64,000 nucleotides of DNA from Eshraghiella sp051880035 (lineage in GTDB: Bacteria; Bacillota; Clostridia; Lachnospirales; Lachnospiraceae), in the NCBI GenBank assembly GCA_051880035.1, contig JBJENE010000062.1, positions 1 through 64,000 of the forward strand, given 5' to 3'. The position numbers were made by a program, and so were the translations under genes. Numbering within the stretch: the stretch's first letter is position 1; every line of letters begins with the position of its first letter. This document shows positions 50,967 to 60,530 of the stretch, piece after piece. The notes under the pieces are model-generated. The model made no database searches. It had not been told where the DNA came from and was given only the letters and a program-made list of their open reading frames with translations.

Positions 50967-51275
50967 CTAAATCTTAACATCGAAAGTTGCTCTGCTTTTA
51001 ATCACAACTTTCCCGTCTTCCTGTTCTTCCTTTTCTTTTTTCTTCTGTCCGCTTTCAAAATATTGAGCCCCGGCGCCCTCTTTGCTGGCATCATACTGGG
51101 AATCCATATCGTTTTCATTTTTCTGGTACACCTGCTCCTGCTTGGCATCAGCAGCTTTGATGTTGGACTGGGTTATAACCTGCTGTTCCGCTAAAGGTTT
51201 TACATCCTCACTCTGCTTTATGGTAGAAATATCCTGTGTCCTGCCCATTACAGCATTAAATTCCAAAGGTCTCAC
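50967..51275 (-). CDS. small hydrophilic protein of the flagellar operon
   Basis: A 102-residue, Gln/Lys/Glu-rich soluble protein. The only clue is its place between fapA and the DUF6115-like gene and its beginning (RPLEFNAVMGRTQDIS), which recurs in flagellar operons of this family to my recollection. It starts at a GTG (51275) with AAAGGCGGG 7 nt upstream. Function unknown. Confidence 0.65.
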   Translation of the reverse strand: MRPLEFNAVMGRTQDISTIKQSEDVKPLAEQQVITQSNIKAADAKQEQVYQKNENDMDSQYDASKEGAGAQYFESGQKKKEKEEQEDGKVVIKSRATFDVKI

Positions 51276-51296
51276 AAGTCATCCCGCCTTTCACTT

Positions 51297-52895
51297 TTAT
51301 ACATTGATACGGACAATATCTGCATCTTTCTTAACAAACTGACAATAATCAAATTTATCCCTTATAAAAAGAACGGCACTGCCTATTTCCAACTTGCTTC
51401 CCGGATATATAGTGCCTAAAACTTTAATTCTGGAATCATTTTTTTCCTGGACAAGCTGCGAAAGCTTTGAGTACTCTTCTTTCTTTTCCTTAAGATTCTG
51501 CTCCATTACAATGACACTTTTCATTGTCTTTTGAAGAAGCTCAACTTTATCTTTATCAAGACGCCCTTCAATCTCCTGTTTTTTGCGAAGCATTACAAGA
51601 ATCTGATTGAGTTTCTCCTTGCCTTTGGCATCTTCGGTAATTTCTTTTTTAAGTCTCTCAATTTCTGCCATAAGTTCAGGGTCGGTTCCTACGCTGATTA
51701 CCGTTGTCGTTCCCATTTCGGAACCGATAATTTTGGCGGAAACCATACTTCCGGCCCTTACATTTCCTCCGATAAGGTATCCGTTCTTACCGCTGACTTC
51801 CACATTGCCTCTGGCATTAACCTTACTGTGAAGTACCGCATCGGTACTTACATCTCCGCCTGCTCTTACAGTGGCATTTTCAATGAAATTGGCTGCAATA
51901 TTACCGCCTGCGGTAAGCACGCCCTTATTCATGCCCTGTATTCCTCTTTGGAGTATTATATTTCCTCCGGCTGTAAGTTCGGCACCTTCCACAACGCCGT
52001 CAACCACAATATCTCCTCCGGCATTAACTTTAAAGCCTGCAAGCACGCTTCCTCTGATATGTACATTTCCGTCAAAATTAATATCTCCGGTAATATTACA
52101 TACATCAGTAGGAATATCATATTCATCCGATACAAAAACCTTATCGCCTTCAAGCTTAACATGTCCTGTTACAAGGGATACAAGTTCTGTTCCGTCTTCT
52201 GATATCTTAAGGTTTCTGCCGTGTTTAAATACCTTACGATAGACTTTTTTAGGTTTAACTTCAATGCCGTATATGTTTTTACCCGGTTCTCCCGGATTCT
52301 CAGGGATAATCTTAGCTACCACATCCCCGGCACTGACTCTGTTAATCAGGTCAAGCTGGTGGAAATCCACGCTTCCGTCTTCGTTAACTTTAGGCTTTGC
52401 AACAATTTCGGTATTGAAATTATATATAAGTTGGGCATCATAGCCGTCCACAGGAGGCTGTCCCACAGCTATTACCACAGGCCGGAAGAATTCTTTCTGA
52501 TTAAACATATTCTGTATATTTTCATTAATTAATCCAAATTTAACTTTCTTATGGTTTAAATCCGCCTGAAGTTCCGCCATATCCATTTCCGGCATTCCTT
52601 TCATTGCAGGATACAACACAGCCACAGCCTTCATACCATCCGGGTCAAATACATATTCACACCATCCGGAAAAGGCAGTGACCGTCCCCTCCGAAATACG
52701 GACGGGGCTTCCGTCTGCTGCCTGTTCATAAGCATTTTTTAATGCAACTACATTATCATATGGGATACTCTTCTTATTGCAGTAGGATATTAAATCCTCT
52801 ACAGAAGGCTCATACCCTCCGTCCATAGCCATAATACGGTTAAGGTACAATCCGTCAGTCTTGTTTTCAAGTTGAAAATAGCCGTTGCGCTTCAT
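51297..52895 (-). CDS. fapA: FapA/DUF342 family protein
   Basis: A 532-residue protein with an N-terminal FapA domain and a central right-handed beta-helix of repeats (GDINFDGNVHIRGSV, VNAGGDIVVDGVVEGAEL, LTAGGNI, VRAGGDV). The C-terminal coiled coil (about 400-480) is followed by a short beta tail. FapA proteins are linked to flagellar assembly and c-di-GMP or polymer control; the precise role is unclear. AGGAG lies 5 nt before the ATG; the sigma factor gene ends 8 bp upstream. Confidence 0.88.
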   Translation of the reverse strand: MKRNGYFQLENKTDGLYLNRIMAMDGGYEPSVEDLISYCNKKSIPYDNVVALKNAYEQAADGSPVRISEGTVTAFSGWCEYVFDPDGMKAVAVLYPAMKGMPEMDMAELQADLNHKKVKFGLINENIQNMFNQKEFFRPVVIAVGQPPVDGYDAQLIYNFNTEIVAKPKVNEDGSVDFHQLDLINRVSAGDVVAKIIPENPGEPGKNIYGIEVKPKKVYRKVFKHGRNLKISEDGTELVSLVTGHVKLEGDKVFVSDEYDIPTDVCNITGDINFDGNVHIRGSVLAGFKVNAGGDIVVDGVVEGAELTAGGNIILQRGIQGMNKGVLTAGGNIAANFIENATVRAGGDVSTDAVLHSKVNARGNVEVSGKNGYLIGGNVRAGSMVSAKIIGSEMGTTTVISVGTDPELMAEIERLKKEITEDAKGKEKLNQILVMLRKKQEIEGRLDKDKVELLQKTMKSVIVMEQNLKEKKEEYSKLSQLVQEKNDSRIKVLGTIYPGSKLEIGSAVLFIRDKFDYCQFVKKDADIVRINV

Positions 52896-52903
52896 ATATA
52901 CTC

Positions 52904-53668
52904 CTAATCTGTCAAAATATTCATATAGCTTCCGAGATTTTTTTTCAGCTTTGCAAGAGACTTTGTATGTAACTGCGATACTCTTGATTCTGAAACAGAT
53001 AAAACACTGCTTATTTCTTTCAGAGACATGTCCTCATAATAATATAAGAGTACAACCTGTCTCTCTTTTTCCGTAAGGAGGTCCATTGCTCCCTGAATCA
53101 TTTTGGTAAGTTCTTCTTTTTCTATAACTTTCTCAGGCTGTTCGAAGTGTGAGTTTCCTGTAGGATCCATACGCATCTCGCTGCCCTGCTCAACAAATTC
53201 ATCAAGCGAAACCAGATTAGTTACCTTTGTCTGACCCTGCCATGCATAATATTCATCCACGGAAACCTCAAGTTCCGCTGCCAGTTCTTCGTCTGTAGCC
53301 GGTCTTCCCTGTTCCGTTTCAAATCTTGCATTGGCTGCATCTATTTTTTTCTGCTTTTGTCTTACAGAACGCGGTATCCAGTCCATTTTACGGATCTGGT
53401 CAAGAATTGCGCCTCTGATTCTAAGGCTTGCATATGTTTCGAATTTAACATTTTTGGCAGAATCGAATTTATCAATTGCATCTATAAGCCCGAAAATTCC
53501 ATAGCTTACCAAATCTTCATATTCAACATTGTATCCGAGATACATACTCAGGCGTCCTGCAACCAGTTTTACCAACTGGGAATATTCGAGTATAATCTGC
53601 TCTCTTAATTGAGGGGTCTTACATTTAAAATAAGCTTCCCACAATTTGTTTCTGCCCTTCTCATCCAT
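52904..53668 (-). CDS. fliA: flagellar sigma-28 factor
   Basis: A 254-residue sigma-70 family factor of the FliA/SigD/WhiG type. Region 2 is visible (VEYEDLVSYGIFGLIDAIDKF), followed by region 3 (LDQIRKMDWIPRSVRQKQKK) and region 4 (LKEISSVLSVSESRVSQLHTK). It should recognise TAAA-N15-GCCGATAA promoters, one of which is found at 36.4 kb. It lies inside the fla/che operon as in Bacillus. Confidence 0.93.
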   Translation of the reverse strand: MDEKGRNKLWEAYFKCKTPQLREQIILEYSQLVKLVAGRLSMYLGYNVEYEDLVSYGIFGLIDAIDKFDSAKNVKFETYASLRIRGAILDQIRKMDWIPRSVRQKQKKIDAANARFETEQGRPATDEELAAELEVSVDEYYAWQGQTKVTNLVSLDEFVEQGSEMRMDPTGNSHFEQPEKVIEKEELTKMIQGAMDLLTEKERQVVLLYYYEDMSLKEISSVLSVSESRVSQLHTKSLAKLKKNLGSYMNILTD

Positions 53669-53674
53669 GTATCA

Positions 53675-53953
53675 TTACCCCTGTTCTTCCACAGTATCGG
53701 TCTGAACATCCTCTAAGTTTTCCTCAGTTGATGCTTCAGCAACTTTAGGCTTTTCTTTAGTCTTAAATTTAATAAGTATAGCCCGAAAAATAAGTCCTAT
53801 GATATAAAATCCAAGAAGTACAGACAAAATAATAATGATTGATAATATGGTTCTGCTTGGATTAAGAATCATGACAATACTTATTACAAGTCCTGCCACC
53901 AGTGAAATAGTTGCAGGAAGATATTTGTATTCTCTTTCTATCTTTCGCTTCAT
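53675..53953 (-). CDS. small two-helix membrane protein in the che region
   Basis: A 92-residue protein with two hydrophobic helices (about 14-32 and 38-58) and an acidic cytoplasmic tail. The start is the ATG at 53953 with GGGAG 8 nt upstream; a longer frame lacks a ribosome site. It lies between cheD and fliA. Function unknown. Confidence 0.7.
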   Translation of the reverse strand: MKRKIEREYKYLPATISLVAGLVISIVMILNPSRTILSIIIILSVLLGFYIIGLIFRAILIKFKTKEKPKVAEASTEENLEDVQTDTVEEQG

Positions 53954-53989
53954 TACATCAACTCCCGATATCAACCGCTTTTGTACTGC

Positions 53990-54472
53990 TTAAATCGTCT
54001 TCGGTTCTTTACCTACGGATTTAATCAGAAGACTTCCGTCTTCGGCATAAAACTCTATGGTCCGGCCATAATTCAGTCCCACATCCTCGGCAATTATTGA
54101 GATATTATTATTCTTCAATGTCGTTCTTGCCGATTCAATATTATTATCTCCTATATTCAGGCTGGGAAGGCTTGCACTGTTGGCCACGGAGAACATCTTG
54201 GCTCCTCCTGCTATTTTGGCAACCATCCTTGTCCTTCTTGCCCCTAATTCTTCCATCCGGCGTATTGTTTCCATAATTCCGGTATCTCCGAACTTGGCAA
54301 TATTCTGATTATTTTTAATTCTTGTACTGTCCGGCAGCATGAAATGTACCATTCCGGCTATCTTAGCAACAGGATCGTAAATACACGCTCCGATACAAGA
54401 ACCCAGTCCCAAAGTAGTCAAAGCTTCAGGAGCTTTGCAGATATTCAAATCTGCCATACCTACTTTTATCAT
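53990..54472 (-). CDS. cheD: chemoreceptor glutamine deamidase CheD
   Basis: A 160-residue CheD with catalytic Cys in TLGLGSCIGACIYD, His in MVHFMLPDS, and the family end block EDVGLNYGRTIEFYAEDG. It deamidates receptor glutamines and is modulated by CheC, encoded just upstream. The ribosome site is weak. Confidence 0.93.
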   Translation of the reverse strand: MIKVGMADLNICKAPEALTTLGLGSCIGACIYDPVAKIAGMVHFMLPDSTRIKNNQNIAKFGDTGIMETIRRMEELGARRTRMVAKIAGGAKMFSVANSASLPSLNIGDNNIESARTTLKNNNISIIAEDVGLNYGRTIEFYAEDGSLLIKSVGKEPKTI

Positions 54473-54500
54473 AGCTTTACATCTCTATTCGCTGAATTTC

Positions 54501-55115
54501 CTACATTCCCAATGAGGAGAGAATCACATCATATGATTCCAGTTCCGGAACCATAACGAAATAACCGTTTATAAAATCATTCTCTCCGAACTGTGTCTCA
54601 ATCAATAATACTTTTTCACCAATCTTACTGTATTCAATTGCCGGGACACTTAAAATTGCTCCTGCCATATCAATTGTCATAGCAGGTACGGACGCATTAA
54701 TGGAAAGTCCGGTGAGTCCTGACAGGGCTGAAAGATATGCACCTGTAATTATGTTTCCGATTTCCTTTAATGCGGAAAGCTCCATTTCATCAAAGTCAGC
54801 TCCTTTATTATCATCACGGCCCATAAGGACATGCAGAAGATTACATGCTGACTTTTCGTGTAAAAGGAACATCATCATTCCGTTAATATCACCATCGAGT
54901 CCAAGCATAATTCCGATAAGAACCGTTTCCTCAGAACCTACGGCATCAGCAATATTTTTAAAAGGAACCAGTGCAACCTTAGGTACGCCCATATCAATTT
55001 TAAGATTAAGTAACTGGGCAAGTGCTGTGGTAGCATTACCTGCACCTATATTTCCGATTTCCTTTAAAACATCATACTGGATATCATTAAGCTCGTCTAA
55101 TATTATTTTTGCCAT
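54501..55115 (-). CDS. cheC: CheY-P phosphatase CheC
   Basis: A 204-residue CheC with both phosphatase helices: DVLKEIGNIGAGNA (about 14-27) and ALKEIGNIITGA (about 113-124), each with the Glu-x-x-Asn pair. It removes phosphate from CheY and pairs with CheD. The start is the ATG at 55115 with AAGGAT upstream; a TTG six codons earlier overlaps that site. Confidence 0.92.
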   Translation of the reverse strand: MAKIILDELNDIQYDVLKEIGNIGAGNATTALAQLLNLKIDMGVPKVALVPFKNIADAVGSEETVLIGIMLGLDGDINGMMMFLLHEKSACNLLHVLMGRDDNKGADFDEMELSALKEIGNIITGAYLSALSGLTGLSINASVPAMTIDMAGAILSVPAIEYSKIGEKVLLIETQFGENDFINGYFVMVPELESYDVILSSLGM

Positions 55116-55147
55116 TTTATCATATCCTTTCAATGCAAAATCAGGTT

Positions 55148-55627
55148 CTATGCCTGCTCTCCGTCTGAAATAACTGCGCTAATATTAAGAAGTGATATAA
55201 GCTCATCGCCGTATTTTCCTACGGCTCCGATATAGCTTTGTCCGCTCTGCAAAGGATCTGAAGATGTCACATTGTTTTTTTCAATCTGATCCTCTTCCAA
55301 AGTTACCACTTCCTTAACGGAATCTACGATAAAACCTACTGTTGCCTGCTGTTCCGGCTTAAGAATAATAATTCTTGTAGCTCCTGTAACTTCATCATCT
55401 TCAAGACCGAATTTCTTACGAAGACTCATAACCGGTACTATTTCTCCACGCAGGTTAATTACGCCTACAAAATAATCCTGGGATTTCGGAACTCTGGTGA
55501 TTTTCTGCATTCTTACGATATTATCAATATACTTAATTCCGATACCATACTGCTCATTACCGAGTCTGACTACAATATACTGTTTGGCTGCGGTATCATT
55601 ATTCTGCTGTGTTGCTATTGCTTCCAT
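55148..55627 (-). CDS. cheW: chemotaxis coupling protein CheW
   Basis: A 159-residue single CheW domain (YIVVRLGNEQYGIGIKYIDN, GVINLRGEIVPVMSL, GFIVDSVKEV) that links receptors to CheA. The ATG at 55627 follows AGGAGGG by 5 nt. It starts 10 bp after cheA. Confidence 0.94.
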   Translation of the reverse strand: MEAIATQQNNDTAAKQYIVVRLGNEQYGIGIKYIDNIVRMQKITRVPKSQDYFVGVINLRGEIVPVMSLRKKFGLEDDEVTGATRIIILKPEQQATVGFIVDSVKEVVTLEEDQIEKNNVTSSDPLQSGQSYIGAVGKYGDELISLLNISAVISDGEQA

Positions 55628-55637
55628 ATTCGCCCTC

Positions 55638-57701
55638 CTATACAATTGCATTGGCATCAATAATCAGAGCCACATCTCCGTCACCAAGAATGGTAGCGCC
55701 GCTTATCATCTTATTGATACGAATATATTTTCCAAGAGATTTAATAACGATTTCCATCTGTCCAATCAGGCTGTCCACAACAAGACCTGCCTGCTTGTCA
55801 CCCTTCTTAATGATTACAACCGTTAAGCTCTCTGCATCTTCCATTGCATCAGGTACATCCAGAAGCTTTGCAAGACGAATCAAAGGAATAACCGTTCCTC
55901 TAAGGGTAATTACTTCCTTGCCCTGAACATGTTTTACATCGGTTAAAGGAATATCTTCCACCGTCTGAATGGAACCAAGTGAAATAGCATACTGTTCCTT
56001 GCCGATTTGAACCATAAGAGCCTGAATAATGGCAAGTGTAAGCGGAAGTCTTATAATAAATGTACTTCCTTCTCCAAGAACACTATGGCACTCTACATCA
56101 CCGCCGAGGGCTTCAATCTTAGACTTAACAACATCAAGTCCCACACCTCTTCCTGAAACATCGGAAATCTTTTCGGCAGTTGAGAAGCTTGGTCTGAACA
56201 AAAGATCAATAATTTCCTTCTCGGTCATCACTTCTGCCTGTTCAGGTGTGATTGTTCCTTTCTCAAGGGCTTTATTTTTAACCTTCTCAGTATCGATACC
56301 GTTACCATCATCACGGACTTCAATTACTACATTATTACCGTCCTGATATGCGTCAAGGAAAATAGAGCCTGTCTCATCCTTGCCTCTTTCTCTTCTGACT
56401 TCGGCTGATTCAAGACCGTGGTCGGCAGAGTTTCTGAGAAGATGCATAAGAGGGTCTCCGATTTCATCTATAACAGTTCTGTCAAGCTCGGTATCTTCAC
56501 CGGTCATATACAGTTCCATCTTTTTATTAAGCTTTTTACTTAAATCCCTGATCATTCTCGGGAATCTGTTAACAACAGTCTCAATAGGAACCATTCGTAC
56601 ATTCATGACAGATTCATGAAGATTTGTTGTAACACGCTCCAGATATTCAATCTGCTCATTAAAGCTCTGGCTGTGCTGGATTCCTTCGGCTGCATTGGAT
56701 GCAACAAGTCCGTTCTTGGCGATAATAAGCTCACTTACAAGATTCATAAGAACATCAAGTTTCTCAATATCAACCCTTACTGAACGGTTGACAACAGGTT
56801 TTGATGTGCTCTTTGACTGTGTCTGTGCAGGTCTGTGTTCATCCTTAGCTGAGGCCTGTACCTGTGCAGGACCGTTTTCTTTAACATCTTTGGATGATGT
56901 ATTGCTTTCCGCTTCTTCAGAGATAACAATCTGCTCACCGTATGCATCCCTGATTTCAGATACATTCTTAACAACCGCAAGTACCTTATCAAGCGATTCT
57001 TTACTAATAACAAACATGCTGAAATCAAGGTCAAATTTCTCATCTTCAATATCCTGCGTTGACGGAATTGATTTAATAACCTCTCCCACCTCTTCAAGAG
57101 ACTTAAATACAAGAAATGCCCTGGCTGCTTTTAATATACAGTTAGGATCCACATGCACAGTTACACCGTATACATTAAGACCTTTTTTACCGGCTTCGAT
57201 AATTGCATGCTTTTCAAAATCGGCAAATTTAACATCTTTAAAACTATCTGCCGCTTTGTCATCCGCCTTTGGTGCCTCCTGTTTGTCCGGCTCCTTTGCC
57301 TGTTCCTGTGAACCGGCCTGTCCGTTAAGGAAGTCGTTTAATAATTTGATGATAGGTTCATTATCATCCGTTCCTTCGTCCTGGGAATTAATAATATTAT
57401 CCAGGTAAGTTTCCAAAGCATCAAGGCACTGGAATAATGTATCTACCAGATCGGAAGTTACTTTCATCTTATCATTCCTGATTTCTGAAAATACATTTTC
57501 CATATTATGGGTAAGATTCTGCATTCTCTTATAACCCATGGTTCCTGCCATTCCCTTAAGGGAATGTGCCGCACGGAAAATCTCATTGATTGTGTCCTTG
57601 TTTTCCGGCTCTTTTTCCAACACAAGAAGATGCTCATTCAGATTCTGAAGATGTTCTCTTGTCTCCTCAACAAAAATTTCAAGATACTGGCTAACGTCCA
57701 T
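55638..57701 (-). CDS. cheA: chemotaxis histidine kinase CheA
   Basis: A 687-residue CheA. P1 HPt phosphohistidine in FRAAHSLKGMAGTMGY, a P2-like region with Glu/Gln-rich linkers (about 130-290), P3 dimerisation helices, the P4 kinase with HLLRNSADHGLE, DDGNGID and GRGVGLDVV, and the P5 CheW-like domain. The ATG at 57701 shares one base with the cheB stop (TGATG). Confidence 0.95.
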   Translation of the reverse strand: MDVSQYLEIFVEETREHLQNLNEHLLVLEKEPENKDTINEIFRAAHSLKGMAGTMGYKRMQNLTHNMENVFSEIRNDKMKVTSDLVDTLFQCLDALETYLDNIINSQDEGTDDNEPIIKLLNDFLNGQAGSQEQAKEPDKQEAPKADDKAADSFKDVKFADFEKHAIIEAGKKGLNVYGVTVHVDPNCILKAARAFLVFKSLEEVGEVIKSIPSTQDIEDEKFDLDFSMFVISKESLDKVLAVVKNVSEIRDAYGEQIVISEEAESNTSSKDVKENGPAQVQASAKDEHRPAQTQSKSTSKPVVNRSVRVDIEKLDVLMNLVSELIIAKNGLVASNAAEGIQHSQSFNEQIEYLERVTTNLHESVMNVRMVPIETVVNRFPRMIRDLSKKLNKKMELYMTGEDTELDRTVIDEIGDPLMHLLRNSADHGLESAEVRRERGKDETGSIFLDAYQDGNNVVIEVRDDGNGIDTEKVKNKALEKGTITPEQAEVMTEKEIIDLLFRPSFSTAEKISDVSGRGVGLDVVKSKIEALGGDVECHSVLGEGSTFIIRLPLTLAIIQALMVQIGKEQYAISLGSIQTVEDIPLTDVKHVQGKEVITLRGTVIPLIRLAKLLDVPDAMEDAESLTVVIIKKGDKQAGLVVDSLIGQMEIVIKSLGKYIRINKMISGATILGDGDVALIIDANAIV

Positions 57702-58852
57702 CACGATACCCCCACGTTCTTAATAATACTTTCTGCTATTTCATCAAGTGATTTTACTTCATCAGACAATCCTGCCTCCGCCACGGTTCTTGGCATTCCG
57801 TACACCACGCAGCTTTCGGCGCTCTGACTGATTACATGAATATTTTTATTGGATTCCGACAGTGATTTGATTCCTTTGGTTCCGTCCGAACCCATACCTG
57901 TCATTACTACACAGGTAATCTCATCAAAATCGGTATTCTTAAGTGAATCATACATTATGTTGGCACATGGTTTAAGTCCTTCAACCGGAGGTACATCATG
58001 ATATTTGATTATGTACTCTCCGCCCTGCTTTTCAACCCGGATGTGCATTCCTCCCGGAGCAATATACACATGCCCCTTCCTGATAGGCTCTCCGTCAACC
58101 GCCTCGCTGACTTCGATTTCACTTAATGCATTAAGTCTGGATGCCAGAGATGCCGTAAATCCTTTAGGCATATGCTGTACAAGTACCACTCCTGCATCAA
58201 GGTTTCCCGGTAAAAGCGGAATTACCTGCTGAAGTGACTTAGGTCCGCCGGTTGAACATGCCATGGCAACAACTTTGGTCATGTTCTTTTTATTCTTGAC
58301 AGAACCTCTGACCGGCTTACCGGCATCCTTAGTGGCTGCCGTCTCTTCCTTCCGGCTGTTATCGGTAATCTGCACTTCGGATTTCTTCCTGCCGTGGGAT
58401 GATTTGTGCCTGTTGCCCGCAGAAGCAAGATTCTTCTTATTAAAATCTCCTCCGGTAACCAGCTCAATCATACGGAGCATATTGGTGCGGAATCCCTCGC
58501 CTTTTACTTCATAAAAATTCTCAGGTTTGGTAACAAAATCCAACGCCCCAAGCTCAAGTGCCCTGATTGTCTCCTTGGCACCTTCCTTGGCCATTGTGCT
58601 GACAACCACAACCGACTCTTCCATATGGTTCTTCTGAAGCATTTCAAGCATCTCCAGACCATTCATCTTCGGCATATTAATATCAAGAATAACAAGATCA
58701 TAATATCCCGGATGGCTTACGAGTCTGTCAAAGCCTTCTACACCATTGGCGGCATAATCCAACACTTCGTATTCACTGTCAGCTTTTATTATATCAGATA
58801 TAACTCTTCTCATGAGTGCAGAATCATCAATTATCAAAAATTTTCTGCCCAT
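57701..58852 (-). CDS. cheB: chemotaxis methylesterase CheB
   Basis: A 383-residue protein: receiver domain (phosphoacceptor Asp in LVILDINMPKMNG), a Lys/Ser-rich linker (about 140-190), then the methylesterase domain with Ser in ACSTGGPKS, His in VLVQHMPKGF and Asp in GMGSDGTKG. It removes receptor methyl groups. AGGAGG precedes the ATG; it follows the PilZ gene by 19 bp. Confidence 0.95.
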   Translation of the reverse strand: MGRKFLIIDDSALMRRVISDIIKADSEYEVLDYAANGVEGFDRLVSHPGYYDLVILDINMPKMNGLEMLEMLQKNHMEESVVVVSTMAKEGAKETIRALELGALDFVTKPENFYEVKGEGFRTNMLRMIELVTGGDFNKKNLASAGNRHKSSHGRKKSEVQITDNSRKEETAATKDAGKPVRGSVKNKKNMTKVVAMACSTGGPKSLQQVIPLLPGNLDAGVVLVQHMPKGFTASLASRLNALSEIEVSEAVDGEPIRKGHVYIAPGGMHIRVEKQGGEYIIKYHDVPPVEGLKPCANIMYDSLKNTDFDEITCVVMTGMGSDGTKGIKSLSESNKNIHVISQSAESCVVYGMPRTVAEAGLSDEVKSLDEIAESIIKNVGVS

Positions 58853-58871
58853 TTTACCGCCTCCTTTTTAA

Positions 58872-59621
58872 TCAGGAGTTTTTCAGACTTCTTTTTTTGC
58901 GTTCTTCTTCAAATATGTAACGGATAAGCATTTCCCTGTAGTTTTGTGATATGTTCAAAAACTCAATTCTGTGCTCATACCGGTTCTGGAAATCCTGTAC
59001 CTCAAAGGACATGATAACCGTAGCCGGAAGTCTGAATTTAATTTCTTTATCTCCTAAAATAATACTGAAAATAACAAGTATTTTATGGCCTTTTTTAACC
59101 AGCTTTTTGCCTACCATCCGCATTCCGCCGCCACTTATGTCCAGTGTGGTGCCGGGAGTATAAATATCCATATCTTTAAGATGCTCAGGAAACATTTTGG
59201 TACTGATTATTTTATCATAATCCATTTCGGCAAGCTCAATATAACTGATGCTCAGTGTTTTTTCCAGACGAAAATACTGTCTTCTCTGATATTTCTGAAG
59301 TTCAGTCGTAAGCTTGATTTCCATTGTGTATATGTTTCCTGCTTTATATCTGTCCACAATAAGAATCCTGCTTTGATACAGACCCTTTGACGAATAGAAA
59401 AAAGCATCGTAAAGCTGGCCCTTGGAAAGAGGGATAAGTCTTCCTCTCAGTACCGGCATGGCTACTTTAAGATTTCCGTCCTCTGTAAAATCAAACAACT
59501 GACTGACATATACATTTGGCTTTTTACCTTCTTTTTCCTCTTTTGGGGATAAAATATCACGAATGTCGATTTTATTTCCTTCTGCAAGCAATTTCGAAAT
59601 CATGTCATGCCTCGCTTTCAC
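58872..59621 (-). CDS. YcgR-like PilZ protein, c-di-GMP flagellar brake
   Basis: A 249-residue cytoplasmic protein with an N-terminal YcgR-type beta domain and a C-terminal PilZ domain. The c-di-GMP motifs are present: YQRRQYFR (RxxxR) and LDISGGGMRM (D/NxSxxG). It probably slows the flagellar motor when c-di-GMP is high. The start is either GTG 59621 (AGGAG 7 nt upstream, next to the flhG stop) or ATG 59603 (GAGG 6 nt upstream); both are credible. Confidence 0.88.
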   Translation of the reverse strand: MKARHDMISKLLAEGNKIDIRDILSPKEEKEGKKPNVYVSQLFDFTEDGNLKVAMPVLRGRLIPLSKGQLYDAFFYSSKGLYQSRILIVDRYKAGNIYTMEIKLTTELQKYQRRQYFRLEKTLSISYIELAEMDYDKIISTKMFPEHLKDMDIYTPGTTLDISGGGMRMVGKKLVKKGHKILVIFSIILGDKEIKFRLPATVIMSFEVQDFQNRYEHRIEFLNISQNYREMLIRYIFEEERKKRSLKNS

Positions 59622-60506
59622 TTATCTTCTCCTGTTAAAACCGAATACCCTTGCAAAGAATCCGGCAACGCCCTTTTTCTGCTGTGGTACATACTCTTCT
59701 TCCTTAATAAGTCTGCCGCATATTCCTTCAAATGCTTTTGCAGACCCGGAAGACGGATATGCGATTGATACCGGAACCTGTTTCATAACTGCTTTGGATA
59801 TTGCGCCGTCCTGAGGAACTGCACCCAGATATCCAAGCTGTATACCTAAGAATCTTTCAACCACGGTAGACAATTTCTCATAAATGCTCCTGCTTTCACT
59901 TACTGCATGAACTTTATTGGCCACCGTCATTATCTTGGTACCCGTTCTGTCAAACCCCGGATACATGCTTAATGCCTTAAGAAGTGCATATGAGTCCGTT
60001 ATTGAAGTAGGTTCGGGTGTTGTAACCAGCAATACCTCCGGGCTTGCCGTTACAAATTCCAGAACCGCCGGTGAAATTCCTGCTCCTGTATCAACAATTA
60101 TAACATCAGCCATGTTTTCAAGTTCAGACATTTTATAAATAAGCCTTTTTATCTGCTCATTATCCAGATTGACAAGCCTTGCAACTCCCGAGCCGCCGGA
60201 TATAAACATAACTCCGTCCGGACCCTCCGTAATTATTTCTTTCAGTTCTTTACCTTTAAACATTAAATCCGCTAATGTATATTTGGGAATGACACCGAAC
60301 ATTACTTCTATATTGGCAAGACCGAAGTCCGCATCAAAAATAATTACCCTTTTGCCCTGTTTTCTGAATTGGAGTGCAAGATTAATGGACAGACTTGATT
60401 TGCCTACGCCGCCCTTCCCGCTGGTAATCGTAATTATTCTGGAATTGGAAACATTAATCTGATTCTGCTGTTTAACTATATCTCTTAACCTTGCTGCCTG
60501 GTCCAT
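59622..60506 (-). CDS. flhG: MinD-like ATPase FlhG
   Basis: A 294-residue ParA/MinD-family ATPase controlling flagellar number and placement with FlhF. The deviant Walker A is SGKGGVGKSSLS (about 29-40), with DADFGLANIEVMFG and VDTGAG following. A short N-terminal DQAARLR motif (residues 2-8) is typical of FlhG and activates FlhF. The C-terminus is basic and aromatic rather than a clear amphipathic helix. Confidence 0.94.
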   Translation of the reverse strand: MDQAARLRDIVKQQNQINVSNSRIITITSGKGGVGKSSLSINLALQFRKQGKRVIIFDADFGLANIEVMFGVIPKYTLADLMFKGKELKEIITEGPDGVMFISGGSGVARLVNLDNEQIKRLIYKMSELENMADVIIVDTGAGISPAVLEFVTASPEVLLVTTPEPTSITDSYALLKALSMYPGFDRTGTKIMTVANKVHAVSESRSIYEKLSTVVERFLGIQLGYLGAVPQDGAISKAVMKQVPVSIAYPSSGSAKAFEGICGRLIKEEEYVPQQKKGVAGFFARVFGFNRRR

Positions 60507-60530
60507 CTTAACCTCCCTGTTCCAATCTTA

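Noticed and set aside
56695..57408. Plus-strand open frame opposite cheA
   Set aside because: Antisense shadow of the CheA P2/linker region; Ser/Thr-rich composition, no ribosome site, no domain.
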